Assembly: GCF_008831285.2 (NCBI RefSeq)
Contig: NC_045138.2
Coordinates: 20,245,934-20,309,933 of the forward strand
DNA: 64,000 nucleotides
Direction: 5' to 3'
DNA from: Nymphaea colorata
Taxonomy: Eukaryota > Streptophyta > Magnoliopsida > Nymphaeales > Nymphaeaceae
How positions within the stretch are numbered: the first letter of the stretch is position 1; each line of letters begins with the position of its first letter. A program made the position numbers and the translations under genes. This document shows positions 23,303-35,519 of the stretch, piece after piece. The notes beneath the pieces were generated by a model. That model was not told where the DNA came from. It ran no database searches and worked only from the letters and a program-made list of their open reading frames with translations.

Positions 23303-24925
23303 CGCGCTAATGGTGGCCTTTCCAAGGACCAAGTTAGATTTATAAGATCTCAAGTAACCAGTAGCCTCATATCCTATAAGATTCAAAACTCTCTCTCTCT
23401 CTCTAGCTGACTGGCTCAATTAGGTGCATTTATTCGATATAAGTAGGAATATTCTCTCTCTCTCTCTCTCTCTCATATTCACATAGAAAAAGTCAGTATA
23501 CTTCTTATTCTATTATATAAGCATATTGATTTTAAATATTATAAAACCAAGTCCGAAGTAAGTCCATTAACTTGGGGCTATAAATCACGACATGTATTCT
23601 CGGAACGAGACTTACTTGAGAACATTTTCAACACGTAAATAAAATGGAAGTGTTTCGTCACCTTTACTAGATTCAGCTTATCACAAACGCTTGAATAGTG
23701 CGATCTGATTAAAAACTAGTGCCTCGTTCGTTCATTAACATTCTGAATGTAAACTCAAATTCTCCAACCTCCTCCTCTAAGATGCCCTTATTATCATTAA
23801 TTCCTCTCAGGCTGCATCACATCATGCCATGCTTTCATGTGACCCCATGAGCATCAGCATTCACAAAGAAAGAGCCTCATGCTTCCGTCATGCTATCATG
23901 TCCAAGGCCAAAAAATTAATGGTCTTTCTTCTTGTTCTAAGTTTATTTACATTTTACCCAACAACGCAAATGTTAAGGGCCAATTCGCAGCAGTAAATTG
24001 TTACTATCCAATAAATCTATTAAAATTGAGACAGATTCATGGAATATTGTGTTACTTTTACAGTGCTATGTTTCATGAACCTTTTCAAATTTTTTGGGTT
24101 GTATAGTTATAATCATAGTCACAAATAATGTCTCAGTTTTAAACAATGAGGTTTTTCTTGTGTATAATATGACAGAAAAAATGGTATTTGTTAATTAAAA
24201 AAACTAAAAATAAGAAAAAATAAAATAAGTGAGAAAATAACAACACAAACATGAAAAGATAAATAGATTTGCAACAAATAAAAAATGAAAAAAAAAAATT
24301 GTTTGGTATTAAAAAATAAAAAAAATAAATAAATTGAAAAATGCAAAAAATGTGTTTTTTTCGTTTTTCATGTTTTTTAAAAAAATGTGTTTTTTAAGTT
24401 TTAAACGAACATTTCATTTTCTCATGTCTTTTGGTGTTTTCTCGAAAATAACATGTCTTTTGAGCTGAGCTTCGGCCTCTTTGGATATCCGAAAAGAAGA
24501 GTCACTTCCTAAAAAATATTTTGATTGATTTTCTAAAATTGCACAGTGGAAAATATCATATTGTCAATATGTATCAATCGGCAACGCCTCTCTCTCTTTC
24601 TTTTCGAATCCTGTCACTTTAAGTCAATATAATATTAGTCGTCAACTTGTTTTTTTCTTTCCCTTCCACGGAAGGAAAAGGCATGCATGATAGATCATCT
24701 GGCCTTTTGGCAGCGACCAACAACCAGGGTGACATCAACGGAAATTTTAAGCTTTTCCAAGAAAGCAAGCAACGCATGTACAATTTTCTCTTGAAGTTCG
24801 ATTACCAGGAAACCTGCAATTCACTTTCTAGAAATTTATAATCTTCTCGACGTGATGGCTGCCGACTCATTTTCTACTAAGCAATAACTCGACGAATCCT
24901 GTTTCTTTACTTTGCACTCGATGGA

Positions 24926-25070
24926 TAACACAACCGGTCAGGTTGGGTGGCGTGTTGTAGTTGCGTCCTCCTTTCAAATCCTGAAAGGAAATATCTTAAT
25001 GATATTAAGGATTGTTGATCTTGAGATTATGGGTGTCATAAGGCTAAGTGGACCTGCTCTTGTCCCCCCT
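24926..25070 (+). mobile_element. tRNA-derived SINE (copy c)
   Basis: It has A-box TAACACAACCGG (24926-24937) and a decayed B-box TTTCAAATCCTG. The same body follows as at 16157 (TAAGGATTGTTGATCTTGAG, GGCTAAGTGGACCTGCTCT). Its place in the large unit equals that of copy b, so b and c probably descend from one insertion that was copied with the unit. Confidence 0.6.
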
Positions 25071-26571
25071 TCCTCTCTCTCTCTCTTTCTTCCTGATTGC
25101 AGGTTTAAGATCAACATAGTTAGAATTAGAACCTGCTCGGCCCTCTCCTCTCCCTTTCTCTCTCTCTCTCTCTTTCGTTCTCCCTCTAAAATATGGGGTT
25201 TAGGGCAACACCATAAAATATCAAAGTTACAATAATACCCCTATAAATTTTTGCCTATAAGAAGAAAATAGGGAATTGGGGAATCCTATTAAGTAGGAAT
25301 GAGAAGAAAAACTCAAGCAAGAAAAGATGAGAAGGGATGCAGAAACTGAAATCGTCTGTTGTATTTTCTCTATCTTATGCACTTCTCTAACTGCAAATTG
25401 AATTATGAAACATAATATGTTGTTCGAGTCCCTCATGATCACCTATAAAAACATGATACAAGCATGTATTCTCAGGAGGAGGTGGAACGAGAAAGTTTTG
25501 GGTTGAATTAAAGTTTCTAATTTTGACCATGATTGAAATATCGTTTTTCATAATTTTTATATACAACATGTTAAATTTTTAAAATTTACATGTAAATTTA
25601 AAAAAAAAATTGAGGTGTGGTCAGGGCCCATGCGGCCCTTGCCTTGGCTCTGCCCTGTGTATTCTGTTGATGTTGAATATCAAAATCTTGCATCATACAA
25701 TCGTGGCAATGCCGCATTGACCAGAATTATTCATCTTAAAGCAAGAGGGATTGAGAGTACTAATCACGGCGTTTTATGAGCTGAAGGTGACTAAGTTTCA
25801 TGTTACAAAGGTGGTTTTGTGATCATGAGAACAAAGGTGAGTCTTCAGGTCAATGAGAGTACATAATCCATATATGTGACCATGCATGATTGCCAAATAA
25901 TGAACATTGCATATTGCCGGTGCGTAGCTGCCAACTACTAAACGTGTATAAGGGACTCTAGTTTGCAAGGGAGTTGGCACAATAGATGAAGCGGGGACTA
26001 GCTGGCGGTTAGTCTTTGCTTCAAAAATTCGAGAGGTCAACCGTTTGTACTGTAAAAAGAGTCACTGGCATGCACGTTGAACAGTGACAGAAGCAACACC
26101 TCGAAACACAAAAAGCTGGTCTTGCACTCTAGGAGTCTAGAGAGATGACGGGTTCGGTGGGAGTTTTGACTTTCCTTTTAGCGATAGAATGAAATACTCC
26201 TCTTACTTACCCAGAACACAAAGAACCATACTCTTGTTTCCCTTCAAAAATTCATTATAATCAAACTTAGCCAATAAGCTAGGGTTTTTCAAATCAATTC
26301 TTACAAGATTTCTAAAATTACAAAGTTCCAATTAACTTGAGAGGAGAGATGGAGTCAAACCCAAGACAAAAGTGATGGGATGCAATAGGATAGTGACCAT
26401 ATTAAATGAAGAGGCTAGCCTAACTCAGTCAACTCAATAGACAGGGAAAAGAATACGACACATAGGTTTGACCCAGGTCAGGCTAAGGAGACGCGCTAAT
26501 GGTGGCTTTTCCAAGGACCAAGTTAGATTTACACGATCTTAAGTAACGAGCAGCCCTCTTATAAGATTCAA

Positions 26572-26574
<3 letters not shown>

Positions 26575-26608
<34 letters not shown>
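26575..26608 (+). repeat. (CT)n microsatellite
   Basis: A nearly pure run of about 16 CT units. Related shorter runs occur at the same place in the other unit (23392) and at 26707. Confidence 0.9.
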
Positions 26609-26610
<2 letters not shown>

Positions 26611-28399
26611 GTCTGCATGCCCTTGAGATTTGAAGCAGCACTTGGCTGTGCATGTGACCAGCTGACTGGCTCAATAAGGTGCATTTATTCCATACAAGTA
26701 GGAATTCTCTCTCTCTCTCTCTCTCATATTCATGTAGAAAAGATCAATATACTTCCTATTCTATATTCATATAGAAAAAGTCAGTATACTTTTTATTCTA
26801 TTATATAACTAAGCATATTGGTTTTAAATATTATAAAACCAAGTCTGGAGTAAGTCCATTAACTTGGGGCTATAAATCACGACATATATTCTCAGAACGA
26901 GGCTTACTTGAGAACATTTTCAACACGTAAATTAAATAGAAGGGTTTCGTCACCTTTACTAGATTCAGCTTATAACAAACGCTTGAATAGTGCGATCTGA
27001 TTAAAAATTAGTGCCTTGTTCGTTCATTAACATTCTGAATGTAAACTCAAATTCTCCAACCTCCTCCTCTACGGTGCCCTTATTCTCATTAATTCCTATC
27101 AAGTTGCATCACATCATGCCATGCTTTCATGTGACCCCAGCACCTTGTGAGCATCAGCATTCGCACAAAGAAAGAGCCTCAGGCTTCCGTCATACTATCA
27201 TGTCAAGGCCAAAAAAAAATAATAGTTTTTTTTCTTGTTCTAAGTTCATTTACTTTCTACCCAACAACAAGAATGTTACGGGCCAATTCACTAAATTGTT
27301 ACTATGTAATGAATCTACCAAAATTAAGACAGATTCATGGAATATTGTGTTAGTGTTGCAGTGTTATGTTTCATGAATCTTTTTAAATTTTTTGGGTTGT
27401 ACAGTTACAATCATAGTCACAAATAACGTTTCGGAGTTTTAAACAGTGAGCCTTTTTTTTTGTATAATACGTCAGACTTGAAAAATACGAAAAAAAATGG
27501 TATTTTTTTAAATGAAAAAAAAAATTAAAAATAAGGAAAAATAAAATAAGTGAGAAAATAACAACACAAACACCAAAAGATAAGTAGATTTGCAACAAAT
27601 AAAAAAATGTTTGGCATTAAAAAATGAAAAAAAAAGTGAAAAAATGCGAAAAAACATGTCTTTTGCTTTTTTCTTTTTTTTTCAAAAAAATGTGTTTTTT
27701 AAGTTTTAAACGACATTTCATTTTTTCATGTTTTCTTTGAAAATAACATGTTTTTTATGACTACTGTTACAATAAATATGTTACAACTCTTAGTAAAACG
27801 CTACAACAAAAATTTGATACACCAACTACCCATGATGATAACTTCCGAGACCAAGAAGAAGAAAGAAGCAAAGATACAAGAATACAAGGATTTATGCGGT
27901 TCAAAAAAGATCAATATCTTTCTGCACCTATTTCTGTGTGAAGTCTCCACAGTTTCAAACAATCATAGAAACAGATTTTTTCAAACAGTACTATTTTGGA
28001 GCTATACCCAGTTACGTGCCAATAATATCATGTGATATTTACAGCTTTGTCCTTATTTGAATATCACATTTTTGGAAACATTAATGCTCTCTTGATTGTG
28101 CTGTCCCAGGTGCGCGGACGCATTCTCGGGATGATCCGGTCAGGTTTTGACTCTTTCTGATAAACCAAAGCTAATTCATATTGGAGCTCTCAGAAATAAA
28201 ATAACTGTGGAAGAAGAAGTCCGATCTTGGACGGATCAGTCCGGTCCCACTCCTCGTTGCCTTGTTTTGCTCACTATCAGTTATTTAATTCGTGCCAAGC
28301 ATTTCCTGACCTTGCTTCTATCAGCATCTTCCAGGAGAAAACCGATATATCGTTGTAATTTGATCGTTTTGAAGATCTATATTTGTTTATCAAAAATAT

Positions 28400-28401
<2 letters not shown>

Positions 28402-28464
<63 letters not shown>
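28402..28464. repeat. (AT)n-(GA)n compound microsatellite
   Basis: About 23 AT units pass directly into about 8 GA units. Confidence 0.95.
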
Positions 28465-28466
<2 letters not shown>

Positions 28467-28600
28467 TGTACTAGACTCTTAGGTGACAGATTCTTCTAAA
28501 TAAATGGTTGAGTGAAAATAAAGGAAAAAAAATAAGATAGGATGTCTTAGTTATCTAATATTCAAGGTGATTCTTTACAGGTTTAGAACCTGCCAATTTC

Positions 28601-28624
28601 TCTCTCTCTCTCTCTCTCTCTCTC
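28601..28624 (+). repeat. (CT)n microsatellite
   Basis: A pure run of about 12 CT units. Confidence 0.9.
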
Positions 28625-28814
28625 AACCTGTGCTCTTCACGGGAGAAAACAAATCAATTTCCTCAATTAAGATCTCTTGCTTTTTTTTTCATTTTTTGAA
28701 AATACAACTTTTTTTGCAAAAACTTTATGTTTACCATCCAATCTTTTTAAAATTGACAGCCTGTAGGATTCTCATCTAATTTGACATACAAAGGTTTGAG
28801 AACTATGGGTCATC

Positions 28815-28817
<3 letters not shown>

Positions 28818-28904
<87 letters not shown>
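28818..28904. repeat. (AT)n microsatellite
   Basis: A pure run of about 43 AT units. Confidence 0.95.
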
Positions 28905-28905
<1 letters not shown>

Positions 28906-29689
28906 AAGTAATATTTGATGACACTTTTGAAAAGACACTTGCATTTTGTGATAAAAAAATATTTGTTTATAAGCATTTAACTGCCCCTTTTACAGAACTC
29001 AACTCAAGCGGATGTCCTTAATAAAATATCTAATATAAAACATAGAAACGCGCAAGTTTAGTTTTTTAATAACGAGATTTGTCGCTATAGATGTTTTTCT
29101 AATAACCTTTCAAACATCAAATTTCCATCAGACATCCAATAATTTTGAAGCTACAAAATTTAATCTTGAATAAATAAAAGAAAAAGAAAAAGAAATTGTC
29201 CATCCAAACCAAGAGGCAAGAAATTGTGAGTTCTTTAATGGCCGTGAACTCCCATGTGGCAGACGTGGTCCCCAAGTATTAATGAAATTCGAAGGCCAAC
29301 TTGAATAAGAAAACTCGTCTACGCAGAAGCTTCTCTTCTTCCTCTCTCACGTTGCTTGTGAAACTTGTACATGCACCACATCTCCAATCTTATTGGTAGA
29401 TCTTTATTAGGTACCCACCCTTTGTTCATAATCTCATGAATAAGTCTCAATATTTTTCTGAATTTTTTTATACTGCTTATTGTTGAGGGCAAGGTTAAAA
29501 TATCGTTCTCCGGTTCAGAAAAATACAGTTCGATCATGAGTTTGATGTTCATGAATAAAAGGCTAGAGACATATTTAAAAGAAAATTAAAGACTATGAAA
29601 CCCATGACCGGAAAAAGCTAGGGACTCATGTGAAAGCCCTCTGACATCATTACCCTGATATTAAGATATCTCTCTTCACGCTGTTTCGA

Positions 29690-29700
29690 TTGACTTGACT
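29690..29700 (+). promoter_or_regulatory. Two overlapping W-box cores upstream of the VQ gene
   Basis: TTGACTTGACT contains two TTGACT words (29690-29695 and 29695-29700), both fitting the WRKY-binding consensus TTGAC(C/T). They lie about 220 bases before the likely TATA box. Function is inferred from the motif only. Confidence 0.4.
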
Positions 29701-29916
29701 CAACCATCTCATTTATTATCGTTTCAGAGTTCAATCTACTGCAAGCCACAGCGTCGGCCCCTCCTTCCGATCCCTCGGAGTCAAGGGAAGCACCCTCTTC
29801 GCTTCTCTTTGCCCCCTTCTGTCATCAATGATAACAACCACAGGGACTCACTCCTTCACGACTCATTCAAGATCCCAAGTTCCTCCCTTGTTCGCTTCCT
29901 TTTCAAGAGTCCACTC

Positions 29917-29924
29917 TATATATA
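29917..29924 (+). promoter_or_regulatory. Likely TATA box of the VQ gene
   Basis: TATATATA in CTCTATATATACGG lies 148 bases before the ATG at 30072. This would give a 5' UTR of roughly 120 bases. No other TATA-like word occurs between it and the start codon. Confidence 0.55.
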
Positions 29925-30071
29925 CGGATACAGTATTGATATCAGTTTCATTGTCTCTCACTAAATTTGTCCTCAAATCCAAGTGGGGGAGATCAGGAGA
30001 TCAGATTCCTGAATTGGGTTGTTCACTGATCAAGTAGACAGTCTTCTGTTGGTGATCAGCCGCAACCCACT

Positions 30072-30806
30072 ATGCCTTCTTCTTCCCCTTCCTCTAGGAG
30101 TGAGCCGCAGGCTCAAGGAGTTGCACCAAGGAAGCTGGAGTTGCAGGGTCCAAGGCCTGCGCCTCTCAAGGTGAGCAAGGACTCCCATGGCATCAGGAAG
30201 CCGCCGATGCCACCGAAGCACCGGTCGCCGGTCATCATCTACCTGCGCTCACCGAAGATCATTCACACCAAGGCTCATGAATTCATGGCCCTCGTGCAGC
30301 GGCTCACCGGTAAGTCCCCAAGGGCCGCATCGCCTAATGCATCGCTACCACCATTAGTACCATCAGTTCCTGCGGCGGCCAGGACGACGCCGGTGACGGC
30401 GATGGCGCCGGCGGCTTATTCCCCTCTTTTCGCACCTTCCCCACTTGATCATGGAGCTCAGCTGGGCATGGATGTATCTCGAGAACAGGTGATGGATCTC
30501 GAGAAGTTTCTCAGTGATGATATCATCATAGACTCGAAGCCTATGATGCATCCCAACGGCATACTATCGCCGCCACCTTCGTTTCTCTCTCAGCCTTCTC
30601 CTAGCTTCTTTCTGCCATCGCCGAAGACAAGCCTGCAGAGTCCCAACTTGTTCGAGCTCAGTCCTCTTCTTTACACGCCGAGCCACCGAGACGCACTGTT
30701 TCTGTCACCCTTTCAGCGATCGATTGGATCAACGCCCTTGAGCTCCGGCCATGCCTCCTCCTTCATGGAATCTTTCACCCTGTCAGACTTGTTCAGGCTC
30801 CAGTGA
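30072..30806 (+). CDS. VQ-motif protein of MKS1 (MAP kinase substrate 1) type
   Basis: An intronless 244-residue protein. The VQ motif FMALVQRLTG (FxxxVQxLTG) is at residues 71-80, preceded by the block HRSPVIIYLRSPKIIH at 50-65 that is characteristic of the MKS1/VQ20/VQ21 subgroup. The N terminus is Ser/Pro-rich and a basic KKxx-like patch is absent. The C-terminal half is Pro/Ser-rich with many SP dipeptides (LSPPPSFL, FLPSPKTSLQSPNLFELSPLL), possible MAP kinase sites, and ends SFTLSDLFRLQ. VQ proteins of this group are nuclear cofactors of WRKY transcription factors in defence signalling, and MKS1 is phosphorylated by MPK4. The GC-rich codon use contrasts with its flanks and is normal for intronless VQ genes. 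The subgroup assignment is by motif; partner and role are inferred. Confidence 0.88.
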   Translation: MPSSSPSSRSEPQAQGVAPRKLELQGPRPAPLKVSKDSHGIRKPPMPPKHRSPVIIYLRSPKIIHTKAHEFMALVQRLTGKSPRAASPNASLPPLVPSVPAAARTTPVTAMAPAAYSPLFAPSPLDHGAQLGMDVSREQVMDLEKFLSDDIIIDSKPMMHPNGILSPPPSFLSQPSPSFFLPSPKTSLQSPNLFELSPLLYTPSHRDALFLSPFQRSIGSTPLSSGHASSFMESFTLSDLFRLQ

Positions 30807-31062
30807 GAGGGCATTTTTCATAGGTCAACAGCACAATTGTTTGACGATTCCAAGTTGGGATTATACAAAGTCCTACCAGTAGATCATACTTTTCAGGAGA
30901 AATTACTTTTCTTCCAAGTTCGTCTTAATTATAGATGAGATGTGTATGCACATCTGGTCTGCAATTGTAGGCAAGGTCGGTCTTTGTATGACCTCATACT
31001 GCAGTATATAACTCTCCCTTTCTCTCTCATTTGAAGTTGTTTACTTGTTCCTTATAATATTT

Positions 31063-31068
31063 AATAAA
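31063..31068 (+). terminator. Candidate polyadenylation signal of the VQ gene
   Basis: AATAAA lies about 257 bases after the stop codon, in an AT-rich stretch following a CT-rich run. No other canonical signal is nearer. Confidence 0.35.
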
Positions 31069-31099
31069 TTTATGTAAATAGATTTTAGTTCAAGGAGGA

Positions 31100-32717
<1,618 letters not shown>

Positions 32718-33221
32718 AACTTCCAATATTATTAAAAACACACCCAAGTTTTTCATGCCATTAAGTGGCCCGGAGAAAAACCAAGAAGCTTCACATGATT
32801 TCTTCTTTGTGAAGAAGCTCTCTTTTTTCCTTCTTTCCTTTTAGAGAGAGGCTGACGTCTTGACGATCGAGTTGAGATTAGAAACCAAAAAAAATGAAAG
32901 TAGGTGAGAGAAATGCAAAGTCCACACCAATTGACTTGATATTTCTTTGTCTCACTCTTTTTCAACAACTTTTATTTTTTGGTTTGACAAGATTCATGCA
33001 TGATTCATAGATACAAGACAACAAATAAAGGAATATCAATCTGGAAGCTTATCATTCTCAAATTCTATTATTTCCTTCTCTAGCCATTTTTGGGCCATTG
33101 CATTGACAAATTGTACCTATCAAAAGTACCATACTTTTTCAGTCAGCTTGGGGCTGGGCCATGTTCCGGTTATTGGGATATTGGAGGCTTTTTTAGAATT
33201 TGAAGGCTTAATTCTCGACGA

Positions 33222-33360
33222 GGTATCCTATAGCGCAACTGAGCAGCAAGGCAGTTCACATTTAAGAGTTCGAGGTTTGAATCCTATAGCTATAGTTATG
33301 TTCCTATGCATTATTCCTTGCGACTGCAAATGAGGTCAAGCACAAGACTTGAGTTGAATG
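33222..33360 (+). mobile_element. Possible tRNA-derived SINE fragment
   Basis: TAGCGCAACTGAGCAG resembles an A-box and GGTTTGAATCC, about 40 bases on, a B-box. No acceptor stem can be folded, so it is not a tRNA gene. The downstream stretch GACTTGAGTTGAATGGTGTA also occurs near 7228 (GACACTCGAGTTGAATGGTG). Confidence 0.3.
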
Positions 33361-33384
33361 GTGTATTGTAGATCTAATGAGGCC

Positions 33385-33823
33385 TAGGGACGTCAACATA
33401 TCCAATTTGAATCGGATATCCGACCGAACCGATCCGAAAAAATCAGATATGAAAAAAGTTTTATTCGATTAAGAAATCGGAACAGCTTCAGATTTAATAA
33501 ATGGCATCCGATTGGATTCGTATTCGGATATACATAAATATATGATCGGATTCAGATATGGGTTTGGATTGGATTCAATTTTAGACAAATATCATGTATC
33601 TAATGCTATTAAAATTTGAAAATTAGGAAAATTCGGTTCAAAATTCGGATTCAGATTGGACATAAATATAAAATTTGGATCTGATTCGGATTGTAAAATC
33701 AGATTTTGGATTTGGATTTGGATATAACTTTTCTTTAGTCGGATTTGAATCTAAATTTGAATCTGTGAATGTCTATAAAAAACAGATATGATTAAGGGTA
33801 TATGCGATCCGTTGACATCACTA
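33385..33823. mobile_element. Inverted-repeat element (MITE-like)
   Basis: The left end TAGGGACGTCAACATATCC and the reverse complement of the right end, TAGTGATGTCAACGGATCG, agree at most positions. The interior is a biased mix of GGAT(T/C)CGGAT and ATCCGA words, which pair across the element. The ends resemble those of the element at 40421-40740. No clean target duplication is visible. Confidence 0.5.
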
Positions 33824-34481
33824 ACTAGGATCCGACTTCAATGTAGCTTTTGTTTTATTTAGTTGTCATGGATCTGACCTGCTTGAAATTATAGATCTTA
33901 ACTGACCCAGGTGTACCTGGCTTCATCGTAGTCTCATTCTCATTAAAGTTGGCACAGTCTGTACAACATTTTAACAACAGTAGTAACAGTGATATTTATA
34001 CTGTTTGTACTAGAAAAATGACGAGAGCAATCACATGCTCACCAGTTTGACTTGGTGCAGCATCAGCCTGATCTGTGTGAAACAATTAGTGAACTGCATT
34101 TATTCGGGTGAGCAGGAGGCTAATTCTACCAGTCGAGTAAAAGTCAAAGTCTTCTCGCTTAGCCTCATCCCTCTAAATCTGCCACTCGAGTAAAAGTCTA
34201 AGTCTTCTCCCTTAACCTCATCCCTCCAAGGTCTAGGGCTGCTTTTGGTGTTTCAAGGTGACGTCACCTGCTATACGTCAATTTGCATATCAGCGGATCT
34301 CTTCTCACCCTCACCCCTCCCTCACCTTTTTACAGCACAAAAAAAGTCACGGCAGAGACAGCGGCCTACCAACCCTCGGTATATCGTTGCACCAATTACT
34401 TGTACAGTATATTATGACGTATCGAAGTAGATTGCCTGCTTATGCAATATAGCCTTCTTAAATTTTATCGTTCTTGTTCTC

Positions 34482-34825
34482 TAGGGCAGGTTTGGATAGA
34501 GGGAAAGTGAAGGAAAAAGAGGAAATGGGTAGTCAACTTTGTATGTGGTTAGTTAATTAAGAAAAGGGAAAAAGAAAAAGAAACATGTTTGATTGTAGGG
34601 GCAAGAAAAGAAAATGAATGAAAAGAAAATGGTAACGTAAATTCAATCCTTGCAAAATTTGAAGGATTGGGATGGACTCTACTAATCAAAGGCATTTCCT
34701 CTTGCGGAGTGATCGCTGGATTTTTTTTTCTCCTTTCCATTCAAACAAGTTTTATAATCATCTCTTTACCTTCCTTTCATTTATTCTTCTTCCCATTCCA
34801 TTCCAAATGTTCCAAACACGATATG
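34482..34825. mobile_element. Weak inverted-repeat element
   Basis: GGGCAGGTTTGGATAGAGGG at the left and CATTCCAAATGTTCCAAACACG at the right are roughly inverted. The interior is purine-rich on the left and pyrimidine-rich on the right, as in a foldback element. Ends and target duplication are not certain. Confidence 0.3.
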
Positions 34826-34829
34826 TATC

Positions 34830-35470
34830 AAGAAAACTCAAGATGAGCATGTACGAGAGCGTCTCTAAGAAAGGTTTGATTATTTTAAGTAGCTGCAGTT
34901 AGGGTTGCAAATGGGTAGAGCTCACTTACCAAGGCGAATCTGATACCTTGAGTTAGACATAACAACAGATATACCCATTTCGTGTTTTCTCACGAAATCC
35001 TTGATACGTACGTCCTGTGTAAATATATGTGTGTTTGTTATATGTATTGTCAAGTCATTTTTTTGTCTAAGATCTACCAATCTTCAAAATGGAGTGGGTG
35101 GTCGTTAAAAGAAAAGCGGAGAGAGAGAGAGAAAGTAGGTATAGATGAAAGCCAACGTATCGTTTCAGAATTGCTGGAGAATTTATTGAATAAGCACGGA
35201 TGCCCCCGTCATGTACCAATTTGGTTTTGCGTAATGATCATATTAATATTATAAGGGAAGAAGTTATTTTCTGTGGTCATGTTCATGGTTACTCAATGCC
35301 CCTACATCTCTCTCTCACTTTCTCCCTCTCTTTCACTCTCTCTCTAAGACAAAGTGGCGTGTTATATGCAGGTGCTTAGCTTGATTCTTGGAGTGTGCTC
35401 TCCAGATGGTATTAAAGAACGTGGATTTGGAATGAGATTTGCTATTGAAGCTAATATGGCCGTCTTTACT

Positions 35471-35519
<49 letters not shown>

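Larger units (their letters stand above)
15720..24470 (+). repeat. ~3.2-kb tandem unit, copy 2 of 3, split by a LINE
   Basis: The left part (15720-17490) holds TTGCACTGTGGAAAATATCATATTG at 15783, AATATAATATTAGTCGTGAAC at 15869, a SINE at 16157, ATTTGTGAATCGTGATCTAAG at 16725, and AGGGTTTTTCAAATCAATTC at 17309. The right part (23287-24470) holds GGAGACGCGCTAATGGTGGC, TGACTGGCTCAATTAGGTGC, ATAAATCACGACATGTATTC and TTCTTGTTCTAAGTTTATTTAC. The 5.8-kb LINE at 17491-23286 sits at the junction of the two parts. Without it the copy is about 2.95 kb. Confidence 0.75.
24470..27770 (+). repeat. ~3.2-kb tandem unit, copy 3 of 3
   Basis: This copy lacks a LINE. It holds TTGCACAGTGGAAAATATCATATTG (24538), AATATAATATTAGTCGTCAAC (24626), a SINE at 24926, AATCACGGCGTTTTATGAGC (25764), AGGGTTTTTCAAATCAATTC (26281) and GTGATGGGATGCAATAGGATAG (26372). 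These are followed by GGAGACGCGCTAATGGTGGC (26487), TGACTGGCTCAATAAGGTGC (26662) and ATAAATCACGACATATATTC (26872). It ends in an A/T-rich block at 27430-27760 that also closes copy 2 (24120-24460). No coding content. Confidence 0.75.
27771..29689. other. Intergenic DNA with microsatellites
   Basis: There is no supported gene. An A/T-poor island at 28100-28270 (GTGCGCGGACGCATTCTCGG, GATCTTGGACGGATCAGTCC) resembles promoter or LTR-type sequence but shows no terminal repeats or protein homology. The rest is AT-rich. Confidence 0.45.

Noticed and set aside
6940..27770. CRISPR-like or bacterial-type repeat array
   Set aside because: The units are kilobase-scale plant repeats without short regular spacers; nothing here is prokaryotic.
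28030..28380. Solo LTR
   Set aside because: No TG...CA ends with a 5-bp target duplication and no primer-binding site were found.
33222..33285. Possible tRNA gene
   Set aside because: Box-like words are present but no acceptor or anticodon stem can be formed; a SINE remnant is more likely.
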